Assembly (NCBI GenBank): GCA_032716605.1
Contig: CM064530.1
Coordinates: 7,650,158-7,714,157, forward strand
Source of the DNA: Paralithodes platypus
Lineage: Eukaryota > Arthropoda > Malacostraca > Decapoda > Lithodidae
Direction: 5' to 3'
DNA: 64,000 nt
Shown: one piece after another, positions 53,297 through 63,540 of the stretch
Layout of the letters: each line of letters opens with the position of its first letter
Numbering within the stretch: the first letter of the stretch is position 1
The notes under the pieces: generated by a model
Seen by the model: the letters and a program-made list of their open reading frames with translations, nothing else
What the model was told of the DNA's origin: nothing
The model's database searches: none
Made by a program: the position numbers and the translations under genes

Positions 53297-54430
53297 GTGA
53301 ATTGTTTAGATAAACTCACGGTAAATAAAACGCCAGGACCTGATACAATCTCGCCTAGAGTTCTAAAGGAAGCTAAGAATGAGCTCTCCAAACCACTGAC
53401 ATTACTATTCAATAAATCCTTGCAGTCTGTAACTATGCCTGATCAGTGGAAGCTAGCCAACGTAACACCGATATTCAAAAAAGGCAGCAAATCCCTACCC
53501 AGTAACTATCGTCCAATTAGCTTAACCTCAGTTGTATGTAAAATGCTAGAAACGGTCATACGAGACAGACTCGTAAATCACTTAGAGGAAAATAACATAC
53601 TTAAAGATACTCAACACGGCTTTCGTAAAAAACGTTCCTGTTTAACAAACCTCTTAGACTTCTTCCACGATATCCTCAACCTCTACGATGAGAGTAAAGC
53701 TGTAGATATTATATACCTTGATTTTCAAAAGGCCTTTGACAAAGTTCCCCACAAACGTTTACTGCTAAAACTAAAAGCGCATGGAATACAAGACGTGTGT
53801 TGAAATTGATAGAAAATTGGCTCAGCAACAGAAAGCAAAGAGTAGTCATAAACGGTAAGGCATCTAAATGGACCAATGTAAGTAGCGGGGTCCCCCAGGA
53901 TCGGTACTATGTCCAATTCTCTTTCTAATTTACATCAACGACATAGATGAGGGTCTCACCTGCACAATCTCAACATTTGCTGGCTATACAAAAATTGCAA
54001 ATACCGTACGCGCAAAAGAACAAGTTGACGATATGCACCACCATCTAAGTAAATTGTCATGTTGCGCCCAAATTTGCCAGATGCGTTTCAATGCGGATAA
54101 TGTAAGTACTACATGTCGGATACCTAAATGAGAAAGCAAACTATTCGATGAATGGCACTCAGCTTAAGAATGTAAACAGAGAAACTGATCTGGGAGTAAC
54201 AATATCGAGTAACCTAAAACCGAGTCAACAATGTTCAGAAGTTGTTAAGAAGGCAAACAAAATAATTGGCTTTATAGGCAGGTCAGTTGAGCATAAATCC
54301 CAGAAGTTATCCTAACCCTTTACAATTCCTTAGTCCGCCCTCTACTGGCTTACTGCGTTCAATCCTGGTGCCCTTATTACCAAAAAGATATAAACAAGCT
54401 AGAACGAGTTCAACGTAGAGTTACCAAAAT
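53297..54430 (+). pseudogene. LINE reverse transcriptase domain, inactivated
   Basis: NKTPGPDTISPRVLKEA, WKLANVTPIFKKGSKSLPSN, YRPISLTSVVCKMLETVI, DTQHGFRKKRSCLTNLLDFF and YLDFQKAFDKVPHKRLL are intact to 53803. A frame change follows at about 53800. Then SSGVPQ is broken by loss of one G in CCCCCAGGATCGG (53890-53902), and the catalytic F/YADD reads FAGYTKIAN near 53972-53998. Three separate lesions make the polymerase inactive. The family is CR1/L2-like by wording. Confidence 0.9.
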
Positions 54431-54800
54431 GATCCCTAGCCTAAAGAACAACCCATCCGAAGAGCGTCTTAGAGAATTAAATCTATTTCCTTTAACCCAG
54501 CGCAGATTAAGAGGCGACTTAATTCAAGTGTTCAAAATCATCAAAGGCATCGACAATATGAACTGTAGTACGTACTTCACTATCGACCAATCTAATTACA
54601 CGCGGGGAAACGGTTGCAAGATTATTGGTAAATCTTTTAACTCGCACGAATCTAAGAATTTCTTCTTCAATCGAGTTGTCAACTTGTGGAATGGGCTTCC
54701 CCGAGACGTTATAGACTGCAGCACCGTTGATTCATTTAAATTCCGCCTAGATAAATATCTCGCATCAAACCCGCGACTGACTGCGTTTGTAAATGAATAA
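54429..54800 (+). pseudogene. LINE C-terminal region
   Basis: Open for 123 codons to TAA: MIPSLKNNPSEERLRELNLF, PLTQRRLRGDLIQVFKIIKG, FFFNRVVNLWNGLPRDVIDC, FKFRLDKYLASNP. This is the usual end of CR1-like ORF2. It aligns with 56831-57178 at very high identity. Confidence 0.9.
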
Positions 54801-55012
54801 CTTTATCCTCCCCTCAGTTACTAACCCATATGTCCCCTACTAACTTCCTAGTCCTGCCACGTTAGTGGCAGGGCAGTAGTTCCCTTTCCAATGTTCCCTT
54901 ACCCACTCTAAACCACTGTTTGGACACTTGATCCTCAGTGTTTTGGAGGACAAGCAACCTAGAAGGGTCACTAGACCTGTTGTTGCTTGATTTCCTTTGT
55001 ACTCCTTTGTAC

Positions 55013-55758
55013 TCTCCTCCACCTCTCTTTCTTCTCACTCCCCCTCCCTTCGCACTCCATCACCTTCTCCCTCCCCCCCCCCTTCCTCTCCTCTCTCCTC
55101 TCTCCCTTTCTTCGCTTTCCACATCCTTCTTGTCTCTTTCCTCCTCTCCCTTTCCCTCCTCCATCTCCCTCTATCCTACTCTTCTCTCTTCCCCTCTTCC
55201 TTCCTCCCTCTCCACATCCTTCCCTTCACTCCTTCCTCTCTTTTCCAACGCCCCTTGTGTCAACTCCCCTCTTTCTCCATTTCTCCATACTCCCTCTTCC
55301 TCCGCTCTTCCCTTCCTTTCTCCCTTTTCCCACTCCCTCCTCTTCACCCCCACTCCTCTCCTCCCTCCCTCCTCCTCACTTTCTTATGACTCAACATCCT
55401 ACTCCTCCCTTCAATTTGCCCTTCCTGCGTCTTTCTTCCATTATATCGTCATCCTATATTCCCCCTCCTCCCCCTTATCATGGTCATCCTTTGTCTTCCT
55501 TCTCTTATTGAGCACACTTCCTCCTCCATTCTCCTTTCTTCTTCTTCTCCATTCTTCTTCTTCGTCTTCTAGAGTGGGTTGGCTTTTTCATTGTCATCTC
55601 GTATTTCTCCATTCTTATTTTACATTCTCTCCCTTCCATCTTTCTTGCTTTTTATATTACCGTATTGTGTTATTGCTCTTTTCTTCGCATTGTCTTCTTG
55701 TATCTGTTCCTTTATTCTACATTCTCTCCCTTTCATGTGTCTTGCTTCTTCTATTATT
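55013..55758. repeat. polypyrimidine tract, right of the LINE
   Basis: About 750 bp of nearly pure C/T on the plus strand. The Ser/Leu/Pro frames up to 317 codons are artefacts and some run through the N gap. Confidence 0.9.
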
Positions 55759-55858
55759 NNNNNNNNNNNNNNNNNNNNNNNNNNNNNNNNNNNNNNNNNN
55801 NNNNNNNNNNNNNNNNNNNNNNNNNNNNNNNNNNNNNNNNNNNNNNNNNNNNNNNNNN
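55759..55858. other. assembly gap, 100 N
   Basis: Exactly 100 N, the conventional size for a gap of unknown length. Order and distance across it are uncertain. Confidence 1.
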
Positions 55859-55990
55859 GGAAATGTTTCTACCAAAAGTGTAAATATTTAGCTTTCTTCT
55901 TCTCTGACCGGTTGTGTGGCGGGACCCGTTTTTTTTTTTTTTTTTTATAGTTTGGAAGGGGGTCTCGTCTTGGGGGAACTTGGAATTTTG
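55859..55990 (+). mobile_element. family A MITE fragment at the gap edge
   Basis: GGAAATGTTTCTACCAAAAG and GTAAATATTTAG resemble the family A text after the hairpin. AGGGGGTCTCGTCTTGGGG follows a T run. The rest is lost in the gap. Confidence 0.35.
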
Positions 55991-56237
55991 AAAAAACTCG
56001 CAGATCAGAAGATTCAATGTACACCGCTCGCTACCAACCCCCCCACCATATCATTATATCTATCCATCTGTTTTTTTCTATCCATGTATCTATCTATCTA
56101 TTTATCTATCTATCTACCCATTACGGAGAGCTATGGGGTGGAAAGTGGAGGGTGAAAATGGAGTGAAGAAGTACAAGACATTCAACTTTTTCTCACAGTG
56201 CACTTTTACCCCTTTGGCTCGTACCGGTACTAACCTT

Positions 56238-56400
56238 CTTTCTTCCTTCCTTCCTTCCTTCCTTCCTTCCTTCCTTCCTTCCTTCCTTCCTTCCTTACTT
56301 CCTTCCTTCCTTCCTTCCTTCCTTCCTTCCTTCCTTCCTCCCTTCCTCATTGCGTCACTCTTTTCTTCTTTCTTTTTTCCTTCCTTCCTTCCTTCTTTCC
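56238..56400. repeat. (TTCC)n microsatellite
   Basis: Almost pure TTCC for about 100 bp, then a degenerate continuation. Confidence 0.95.
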
Positions 56401-56554
56401 TACCTTGTTTTCTTTCTTATCTCGACACACAGTATATATTCAAACGCCATATGCATATATACTGGGTAAGTGTGTGTGGGTGGGGGGGGGGGGCTATAAA
56501 CAACATACACCCAACCAAACAAAACTCTTCCAGTGCAACACAAACCTACACGGA

Positions 56555-56586
56555 GACACACACACACTAACACCACACACACGCAC

Positions 56587-56617
<31 letters not shown>

Positions 56618-56634
56618 ATAACACAGAGAGAGAT

Positions 56635-56683
<49 letters not shown>

Positions 56684-56690
56684 CATATAC
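56555..56690. repeat. (CA)n and (GA)n microsatellites
   Basis: CA-rich 56558-56620 followed by GA 56637-56680. Confidence 0.92.
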
Positions 56691-56830
56691 ATATTTATTA
56701 ACACACCTACACACAACACACTCACTCACCCACTCACTCGGCACACACCTCCACACACACTTAAATAAACACAAAATAAACTTAATTCAATTAAAAAAAA
56801 ATCAATTCACACACACACACCTACACAAAC

Positions 56831-57400
56831 CATACGAAGAGCGTCTTAGAGAATTAAATCTATTTCCTTTAACCCAGCGCAGATTAAGAGGTGACTTAAT
56901 TCAAGTGTTCAAAATCATCAAAGGCATCGACAATATGAACTGTAGTAAGTACTTCACTATCGACCAATCTAATTACACGCGGGGAAACGGTTGCAAAATT
57001 ATTGGTAAATCTTTTAACTCGCACGAATCTAAGAATTTCTTCTTCAATCGAAGTTGTCAACTTGTGGAATGGGCTTCCCCGAGACGTTATAGACTGCAGC
57101 ACCGTTGATTCATTTAAACTCCGCTTAGACAAATATCTCGCATCAAACCCGCGACTGACTGCGTTTTTAAATGAATAACTTTATTTTATCCCCCCCTCAG
57201 TTACTAACCCATCTGTCCCCTACTAACTTCCTAATCCTGCCACGGACATTAGTTCTAGGGCAGTGGTTCCCTTTCCAATGTTCCCTTGCCCACTCTAAAC
57301 CACTGTTTGGACACTTGATCCTCAGTGTTTTGGAGGACAAGCAGCCTAGAAGGGTCACTAGACCTGTTGTTGCTTGATTTCCTTTGTACTCCTTTGTACA
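56831..57400 (+). mobile_element. CR1-like LINE, second copy, 3' end only
   Basis: Begins abruptly at CATACGAAGAGCGTCTTAG, matching 54463 onward. One extra base in TCAATCGAAGTTGTCAACTT (about 57045-57064) shifts the frame before WNGLP. The 3' UTR matches 54801-55012 apart from small changes, and the tail CTTTGTACTCCTTTGTAC runs into (CA)n. Only a few per cent of bases differ from the first copy. Confidence 0.92.
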
Positions 57401-57569
57401 CACACACACAGGTAGTACTTTCACCTAGATGGGCCAAGGTGACTCTCGTGCACCACTACCCACCTGGCTGGCTGCATGCCTGGCTTTGTTGTGGGTTCAG
57501 TTGGCTTTTCAATGGCTTTACGTTTGGTCCAGTGAGCTTTTAAATGGCTGAGTTGGTTCATAATTGGGT

Positions 57570-57682
<113 letters not shown>

Positions 57683-57788
57683 TTACACAAAGGTTCTCCT
57701 CAATATACCGGAAGTAATTAAACACGTCTGGTCCAATTGTTTATAGGTGTGCTAAAAAGTGATCATTGATTGACTTGTGCTGACTGAA

Positions 57789-57789
<1 letters not shown>

Positions 57790-57829
<40 letters not shown>

Positions 57830-58110
57830 GAGGAAGTGTGGATGGGGGAGGGGGAGGGGGACTTGTGTGTATGTGTGGATGACGGTCTGCATGGGTGTAT
57901 GTGCGTATAGCGTATAATGTGTGTGTTTGTGGATGACGGCCTGCATGAGTGTATGTGCGTATAGCGTATATGCCGTATAATGTGTGTGTGTCTGTAGGTG
58001 ATGGTGTGTGTGTTTGTGAATGACGGTCTGAGTGTCTGCGTATAGCGAATAATGTGTTTGTGTGTGTGTATGTATGTATGCGTGTGTTGTGAGTATGTAT
58101 GTATGTGTCT
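57790..58110. repeat. (GA)n then GT-rich tandem units
   Basis: GA at 57792-57828. Then three units with GATGACGGTCTGCATG- and GTGCGTATAGCGTATA-like blocks, about 60-85 bp apart. Confidence 0.85.
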
Positions 58111-58139
58111 TTACTATATAAACACCCAAGATATGTTAT

Positions 58140-58428
58140 ATAAAAACATAATTATATAAAGGCCAATGTCTGGGTCTCGATTATGAATGACTTGCTGGCT
58201 ATTATTTAATGACGGGATTCGCTCCGATAAAAACCCGCTGCAGTGAAAGTACGCTATTATTTGTGGTGTGTGTGTGTTTTTTTCTGTGTGTGTGTGTGTT
58301 TGTCATAGAGGAGAGAGAGAGAGAGAGAGAGAGAATGTTGTGGGGGTGAATGAGTGTGTGTGTATGAGAGAGAGAGAGAGCGAGAGTGCGTGCGAGTGAG
58401 AAAGGTATTTTTATAGATAGAAAAAGAG

Positions 58429-58492
<64 letters not shown>

Positions 58493-58622
58493 GCGCGCGC
58501 GCTAAATAACTATCACGGAGTCCCTTATAAATCCCATTATCTGGATTCCATCACTTATTAGCTATCATTTCAGGTTATGTTCTGATAAAAACCACCAGCT
58601 TAGGTGATAGTGCAGTTATTAC

Positions 58623-58671
<49 letters not shown>

Positions 58672-58680
58672 GATGACTGT
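58140..58680. repeat. two diverged GATAAAAACC segments among GT/GA microsatellites
   Basis: TCCGATAAAAACCCGCTG (58223) and TCTGATAAAAACCACCAG (58580) lie in similar contexts (GGCTATTATTT and AGCTATCATTT before, CAGT...GCTATTATT and AGTGCAGTTATT after). (GT)n at 58431-58492 and (GA)n at 58625-58670. Confidence 0.6.
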
Positions 58681-58757
58681 GACTGGTTGGTGACATTAAC
58701 ACCTGGGTGACTGACTGTACGGGTGACTGACTGACTGGATGACTGGTGGTGGTGGTT

Positions 58758-58860
58758 TTAAGGGGGGAGGGTGTATATATTAATAAGGTCGATAAATGTA
58801 TTGATTTATTTGTTGTATGTGTTTTAGTTTCCTCCCTATACCTCCATCAAGCTTAAAACG
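58758..58860 (-). mobile_element. family A MITE terminal fragment
   Basis: TTAAGGGGGGAGGG, then AGTTTCCTCCCTATACCTCC and ATCAAGCTTAAAAC, where it stops. Confidence 0.75.
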
Positions 58861-58927
58861 ATGTGACTACAAATGGATGCTAGATACAAACTTATAGAGA
58901 AGCCGTGTACGTCCTTGTAGCACAAAC

Positions 58928-58942
58928 ACAAGCACAAGCACA

Positions 58943-59011
<69 letters not shown>

Positions 59012-59026
59012 ACACACACACACAGA
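58928..59026. repeat. (CA)n microsatellite
   Basis: Almost pure CA after four CACAAG units. Confidence 0.95.
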
Positions 59027-59310
59027 GTAGACTAATAGGTATGGCATAATATTATATCACTAAGCAGAATGGGGTGGTGGGGGGTGTTTATTAGCTGTAT
59101 CTCCTTATTCGTCGCCACTTCTTATACATTTTGTTTTTCTTCATATTCTTTATTTATCACTCAGTACAAGCCCCAACACTTTGGGGAACGTTGTTGCTGA
59201 AGGTTATGCATCATATTATATAATGTTCAGAGTTTATAGTACATAGTCAATACAAATATATGGAGAACTATACAAGAAAGCAACCTGCTATGTATGGGCT
59301 ATGCGTTTTA

Positions 59311-59812
59311 TATATAACTAGCAGGGGTACCCGGCGTTGCACGGGTTTAAATTCTACCATAATCACCATCACTACTACCACCACTACTACTACCATAATC
59401 ACCATCATCAATCACTACTACCACAATTATCACAATACTACTACTACCATAATCACCGGCCTCGACCTCCCTGTGCCTCATTAAACGGCGACCTCGATTT
59501 CGGCCGCTAAATGACCTCCGATTTTAGATCTGACCTCATCCGTACCCCCATTTTGGGGGGCTGCGAACAACTTTCGTTCCATACACTTTTTCGATCGGAG
59601 GCCTCCTGCCCCAAACGGCAATTTTTTTTTCATTTTTTTTTTCAATTTCGGCCTCGAAACGACCTCCGATCGTGGCCTCGCCCCCTCCATGACCTGACCC
59701 AGGTCAATTGACACCCACATGCAAAGTTTCAGCTCCCCAGGTCAAAAACTGCGGCTGCCTATTAAGAACACACACACACAGACAGACAATCGAAAATATT
59801 ATATAGATTACC
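59311..59812. mobile_element. repeat with ACCCGGCGTTGCACGGG start and (ACAGAC)n end
   Basis: Opens TATATATAACTAGCAGGGGT then ACCCGGCGTTGCACGGG and closes ACAGACAGACAATCG, then ATTATATAGATTACC. The combination of a CCCGGCGTTGC start and an ACAGACAGA end is one I have seen in dispersed repeats of many invertebrates, but I cannot name the family. It contains CAT/CAC repeats and two related blocks with CGGCCTCGACCTCC and CGGCCTCGAAACGACCTCC. Confidence 0.5.
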
Positions 59813-59834
59813 GTTATACAGTAAAGGCAACAAT

Positions 59835-60170
59835 AAAACAGTATACCCTATCCCTTAATTCTCGCCGCCCCTCATTTTCTGTTGGTCTTGTCTAGCTTCT
59901 GCTTTCAGTCACCCTTTAAGGCCTCCATACACTATCAATCATGAGTGCGCACACAATGCATGATTGACGCGAAAATATCAAACCGTATCTAATACACGGA
60001 TTTAGTCAATTGTGCAAGCTTTCCTCACACCCATACACGACGGTTATGCCAGCACACACACCTAAGTTCCCGCACTTATGATTGATAGTGTATGGGGGAT
60101 GAAAGAAAAGGCTAGACAAGGTCAACAGATATGAGGGGCAGCGAGAATAATGGATACGGTATACTGTTTT
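59835..60170. mobile_element. foldback element, 336 bp
   Basis: Left arm 59835-59949 and right arm 60071-60170 are inverted: AAAACAGTATACC, CTTGTCTAGC, CCATACACTATCAATCAT. The left arm has an extra CAGTCACCCTTTAAGG-like stretch. No coding content. Possible TAAA/TTTA flank. Confidence 0.85.
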
Positions 60171-60269
60171 AAAGTTGTATTATCTCCCATAGTCTTCTTC
60201 ATCACCCACCACCCTCCACCCCTCGTCCCGTTCCCCTCCCTTGCCTTCCCCAACTGCAGCTCCGCCAGG

Positions 60270-60360
60270 GGTCACGGGGGGTCAGAGTGTTACAAAAGAG
60301 AGGTGTGTACGTTATAACTTCAGGGTGTTTGTGTGGGGGAGGCGAGGTGAGCTTTGGTAG

Positions 60361-60391
<31 letters not shown>

Positions 60392-60539
60392 TATGCGTGT
60401 GTGTGTGAGGGGGGGGGGGTCAGAGTGTTACAAAAGGGAGGTGTGTACGTTATACCTTCAGGGTGTTTGTGTGGGGGAGGCGAGGTGAGCTTTGGTAGGT
60501 GTATGTGTGAGAGAGAGAGAGAGAGTATGCGTGTGTGTG

Positions 60540-60593
<54 letters not shown>

Positions 60594-60694
60594 TGAGTGA
60601 GTGTGAGGCGGGGGGGGGTGAGAGTGTTACAAAAGGGTGTGTACGTTATACCTTCAGGGTGTTTGTGTGGGGGAGGCGAGGTGAGCTTTGGTAG

Positions 60695-60759
<65 letters not shown>

Positions 60760-60853
60760 TGAGTGTGAGGGGGGGGGGGGGGTCAGAGTGTTACAAGAGG
60801 GTGTGTGCAGGGGGAGAGGTGAAGTGAGATTTCCTAGGTGTGTGTGTGTGTGT
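60270..60853. repeat. compound minisatellite, 4 units of 140-200 bp
   Basis: GTCAGAGTGTTACAAAAG, GTGTGTACGTTATACCTTC, GTGGGGGAGGCGAGGTGAGC, then (GT)n(GA)n and a G run. Units start near 60281, 60420, 60619 and 60781, with microsatellite length causing most size variation. Confidence 0.9.
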
Positions 60854-61335
60854 GTTACTCAGTTACTTGTTCGTCAAGGGGAATCCACGCAATGCGAGCT
60901 AAGATCATTATTATCGCGCCTCCTTAACTGGGAATGTATTGCGTGAAATGCATGTTAAGTGTTTTATGTACTGTTGGAATGGCTGTGGATGTGTGTGTAG
61001 TCTGTATTTTAGCCAATTGGCGACATCGGAAACGAAGGCTTAGGGTGGATCTGTATGGTAACATTCTCACTATAGACGGTACCGTCTCGCCCGAAGGCTT
61101 AGGTAGCCATCAGCTTAGGTGAACCATATGATACCCATCTCGCCTTGTACCATTTTTGCCAACCCCAGATGGGACGTCACAACGTCGTCCACTTATTCCA
61201 GGTACCTATTTACAGCTAGGTGAACTGAGGCTAACACATGAAAGGAGACAAGCCCAATTTGTCTCCGCCCGGCCGGGGATTTGAACCCCCGACCCCTCGT
61301 GTGTGAGACGAGAGCTCTACCTACTAGGCTACGGG

Positions 61336-61336
<1 letters not shown>
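60854..61336 (-). mobile_element. tRNA-Val(CAC)-like SINE, full length, reverse
   Basis: The head at about 61266-61336 reads, on the minus strand, GCCCGTAGCCTAGTAGGTAG to GGCCGGGCGG, with the same CTCACAC anticodon loop. The body ends AACTGAGTAAC at 60854. (GT)n lies on both sides. It interrupts the array of 60270-60853 and 61337-61640. Confidence 0.92.
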
Positions 61337-61415
<79 letters not shown>

Positions 61416-61443
61416 ATTTCCACTAATAGAGAGAGAGAGAGAG

Positions 61444-61534
<91 letters not shown>

Positions 61535-61576
61535 AGACCGTAGGGGGTGGGGTACGAGGTGAGCTTTTGTAGGTAA

Positions 61577-61640
<64 letters not shown>

Positions 61641-61645
61641 GTAAT
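61337..61645. repeat. (GT)n and (GA)n continuation of the array
   Basis: Contains GGTACGAGGTGAGCTTTTGT at 61551-61570, a relic of the 60270 unit, within long GT and GA runs. Confidence 0.9.
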
Positions 61646-62098
61646 GGCGTGCGTGTGTGTGTATGCGTTTGTGGATAGACAAGTGACTGGGTAGAAGTGT
61701 TCATTGATAATTGTAATAGTCCCCCAAGCACCATCTGTTACACTAGAATCGTTTTCTATGATGCTCGACACACATACTTTATTAATTTGTTATCACTATG
61801 GGATGAGATTTCCATAATAACTTAATTAAATCAATGACTCTCAACTTTAGTAAACTAGTTGAGGATATTTCTTATTAAAATACTTTCGATATCTGAAATT
61901 GTTTGTAATTCAATTGAATGTGTGAACTAGTTGATGAGAGGTATGGATGACAACTGATGTAAGCTAAATCATAATGACAAATAATAAAATAGGCTACCGA
62001 TTAACGAACATCATACCCTTTTGAATTATGCTATTAAAAACTTGTTAAAATAATAATAACAAATTGCTAGGTGACGAACGATTTTACATCATACATAA
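61646..62098. other. no gene seen
   Basis: AT-rich unique DNA with no coding or repeat signal recognised. Confidence 0.4.
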
Positions 62099-62168
62099 CT
62101 GTCTTGATGGTGTAATGGTTTGAGTGTTTAAGATCTGCATGTGGTAACCCAGGTTCGAATACCGGATG
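62099..62168 (+). mobile_element. tRNA-derived SINE head, second family, copy 2
   Basis: TGGTGTAATGGTTTGAGTG (A box) and CAGGTTCGAATACC (B box). The tail of an RTE-like LINE in the opposite orientation abuts it. Confidence 0.65.
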
Positions 62169-62175
62169 GATCATT

Positions 62176-62700
62176 ATCTCTATCTATCGCCTGACGCTGT
62201 GATCCCCGAAGGGGTGGCCACGAACGAACCGCCCCCATGCACCTCTGTCCCCAGTCAGTCGATGCCCCTCCTCCCAACCAGCACCGCCTTCGTTCATGTA
62301 CTTCCTCACTCCATCCTTCCACCTCTCTTTCGGTCTACCCCTCCCTCTCTGTCCCTCCACCTCGCTCTCGTACACTCTCTTATAGTCATTCTCTCGCTTT
62401 CCATACGTTCCATATGGCCGAACCATCTCAAGTTGTTCCTTTTCACACTTTCCAGCACATCTACCTCCACACCACACCTCCTTCTTACTTCCTCATTAGT
62501 CTGTCTATCCCTCCATGTAACTCCGCACGCACTCCTTAAGTAATTCATCTCTACTGCTCTCACTCTTGGTCTGAGTCTCTCAACCAACGTCCATGCTTCG
62601 CTTCCGTAAGTCAGTGTCGGGATTACCACACTGTCATGCAAGGACTTCTTCACTTCCATACTGACCACCCTCATTATGCTTTCATTAATTACAACGGGAG
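62176..62700 (-). pseudogene. RTE-like LINE, C-terminal region and tail
   Basis: On the minus strand, INESIMRVVSMEVKKSLHDS, YGSEAWTLVERLRPRVRAVE, MNYLRSACGVTWRDRQTNEE and NNLRWFGHMERM form the classic region after the polymerase of RTE-type endonuclease-RT proteins. A frame change then gives KERWKDGVRKYMNEGGAGWE and GRFVRGHPFGDH, and the element ends GCGTCAGGCGATAGATAGAG. 5'-truncated. The same tail marks four other copies in this window. Confidence 0.85.
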
Positions 62701-62737
62701 GTGTTTGGTGTTGGGAGTGAGATTAATAAATTAGATT

Positions 62738-62808
62738 ATTCTAGGAGGAACCGGCCTTCGGCTGGGACATTTTTCGACCGAAAAATGTACAAATTTATCT
62801 TGAAGGGG
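62738..62808 (+). mobile_element. family A MITE, left part of a split copy
   Basis: GGAGGAACCGGCCTTCGGC, ACATTTTTCGACCGAAAAAT, ACAAATTTATCTTGAAGGGG. Continues at 63236. Confidence 0.85.
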
Positions 62809-63235
62809 ATTGTTGTTGTTGTTGTTCTTGTTCCCCAGGCTGCCTGGCCGAACAGCCCCAAGGTCCCGAGCAAGGCAAAGGCCATAGAGCGCCCCCACAA
62901 AACCCTCTCTGCTTACTACTAACAAAACCCAGGTGACCGAAGCCACTCTAAGGCAGGGAGCTGAGGAGGGCGCGGAAACGCCCGGGAAACCAAAGCCCCA
63001 CCCAAGGCCCTGTGCCCCTCAGCAATTATGAAGGGAAAGTTGAGGGGCAATGGAAAAATGTGACGCTTTGGCTCCCAATCTGCCAACTTTTAGGTTGGCA
63101 GTAGGGAGGTCGATCCACGGAAAAGACGCCGTCACTTGAGATCTAGAAGATATATAAGTAAAAGGAACAGTCAGAGTAAGCTATGGGTATGGCAGAGATC
63201 GCTCAGCTCTCACTCTGATAGACCAGCCCATCACC
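62809..63235 (-). mobile_element. 427-bp retroposon with (CAA)n tail, inserted in a MITE
   Basis: Flanked by exact 12-bp duplications ATCTTGAAGGGG (62797-62808 and 63236-63247). Read on the minus strand it begins GATGGTGATGGGCTGGTCTA and ends GAACAAGAACAACAACAACA, a (CAA)n tail, so it was inserted by target-primed reverse transcription. No open frame of note. No tRNA-like head was recognised, so it is either a SINE of other origin or a LINE 3' end. Confidence 0.85.
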
Positions 63236-63285
63236 ATCTTGAAGGGGGTCTAGGTGTGTGGTTTATTTTGTAAGATTAATGGATG
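63236..63285 (+). mobile_element. family A MITE, right part of the split copy
   Basis: ATCTTGAAGGGGGTCTAGG then AAGATTAATGGATGTCTAAC, the family text that normally follows AAATTTATCTTGAA. Ends at (AT)n. Confidence 0.8.
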
Positions 63286-63286
63286 T

Positions 63287-63422
<136 letters not shown>

Positions 63423-63540
63423 CTTGGATCTACTTGTGTAGGCTATCTATAACTTGCCTCCTATAATCAGGTCACCTCAAATAACGCCGGACGGCCGTGA
63501 CAGAGAGACCTCCAAACAACAACAACCTAACCTTTCCTGC

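Larger units (their letters stand above)
52158..55012 (+). mobile_element. CR1-like LINE, 5'-truncated
   Basis: The copy starts inside the endonuclease domain and keeps the reverse transcriptase, C-terminal region and 3' UTR. The 3' UTR ends TTGATTTCCTTTGTACTCCTTTGTACTC, quoted here in pieces: TTGATTTCC then CTTTGTACTC repeated, a CR1-type short tandem tail. A second, shorter copy with the same 3' UTR lies at 56831-57400. Polypyrimidine DNA on both sides suggests the target. Confidence 0.9.

Noticed and set aside
54938..55950. 317-codon Ser/Leu/Pro-rich open frame
   Set aside because: It is a polypyrimidine tract read in all frames and passes through the 100-N gap.
62099..62168. Functional tRNA gene
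   Set aside because: A and B boxes are present, but acceptor-stem pairing is poor and a similar head at 45359 shows it is a repeat.
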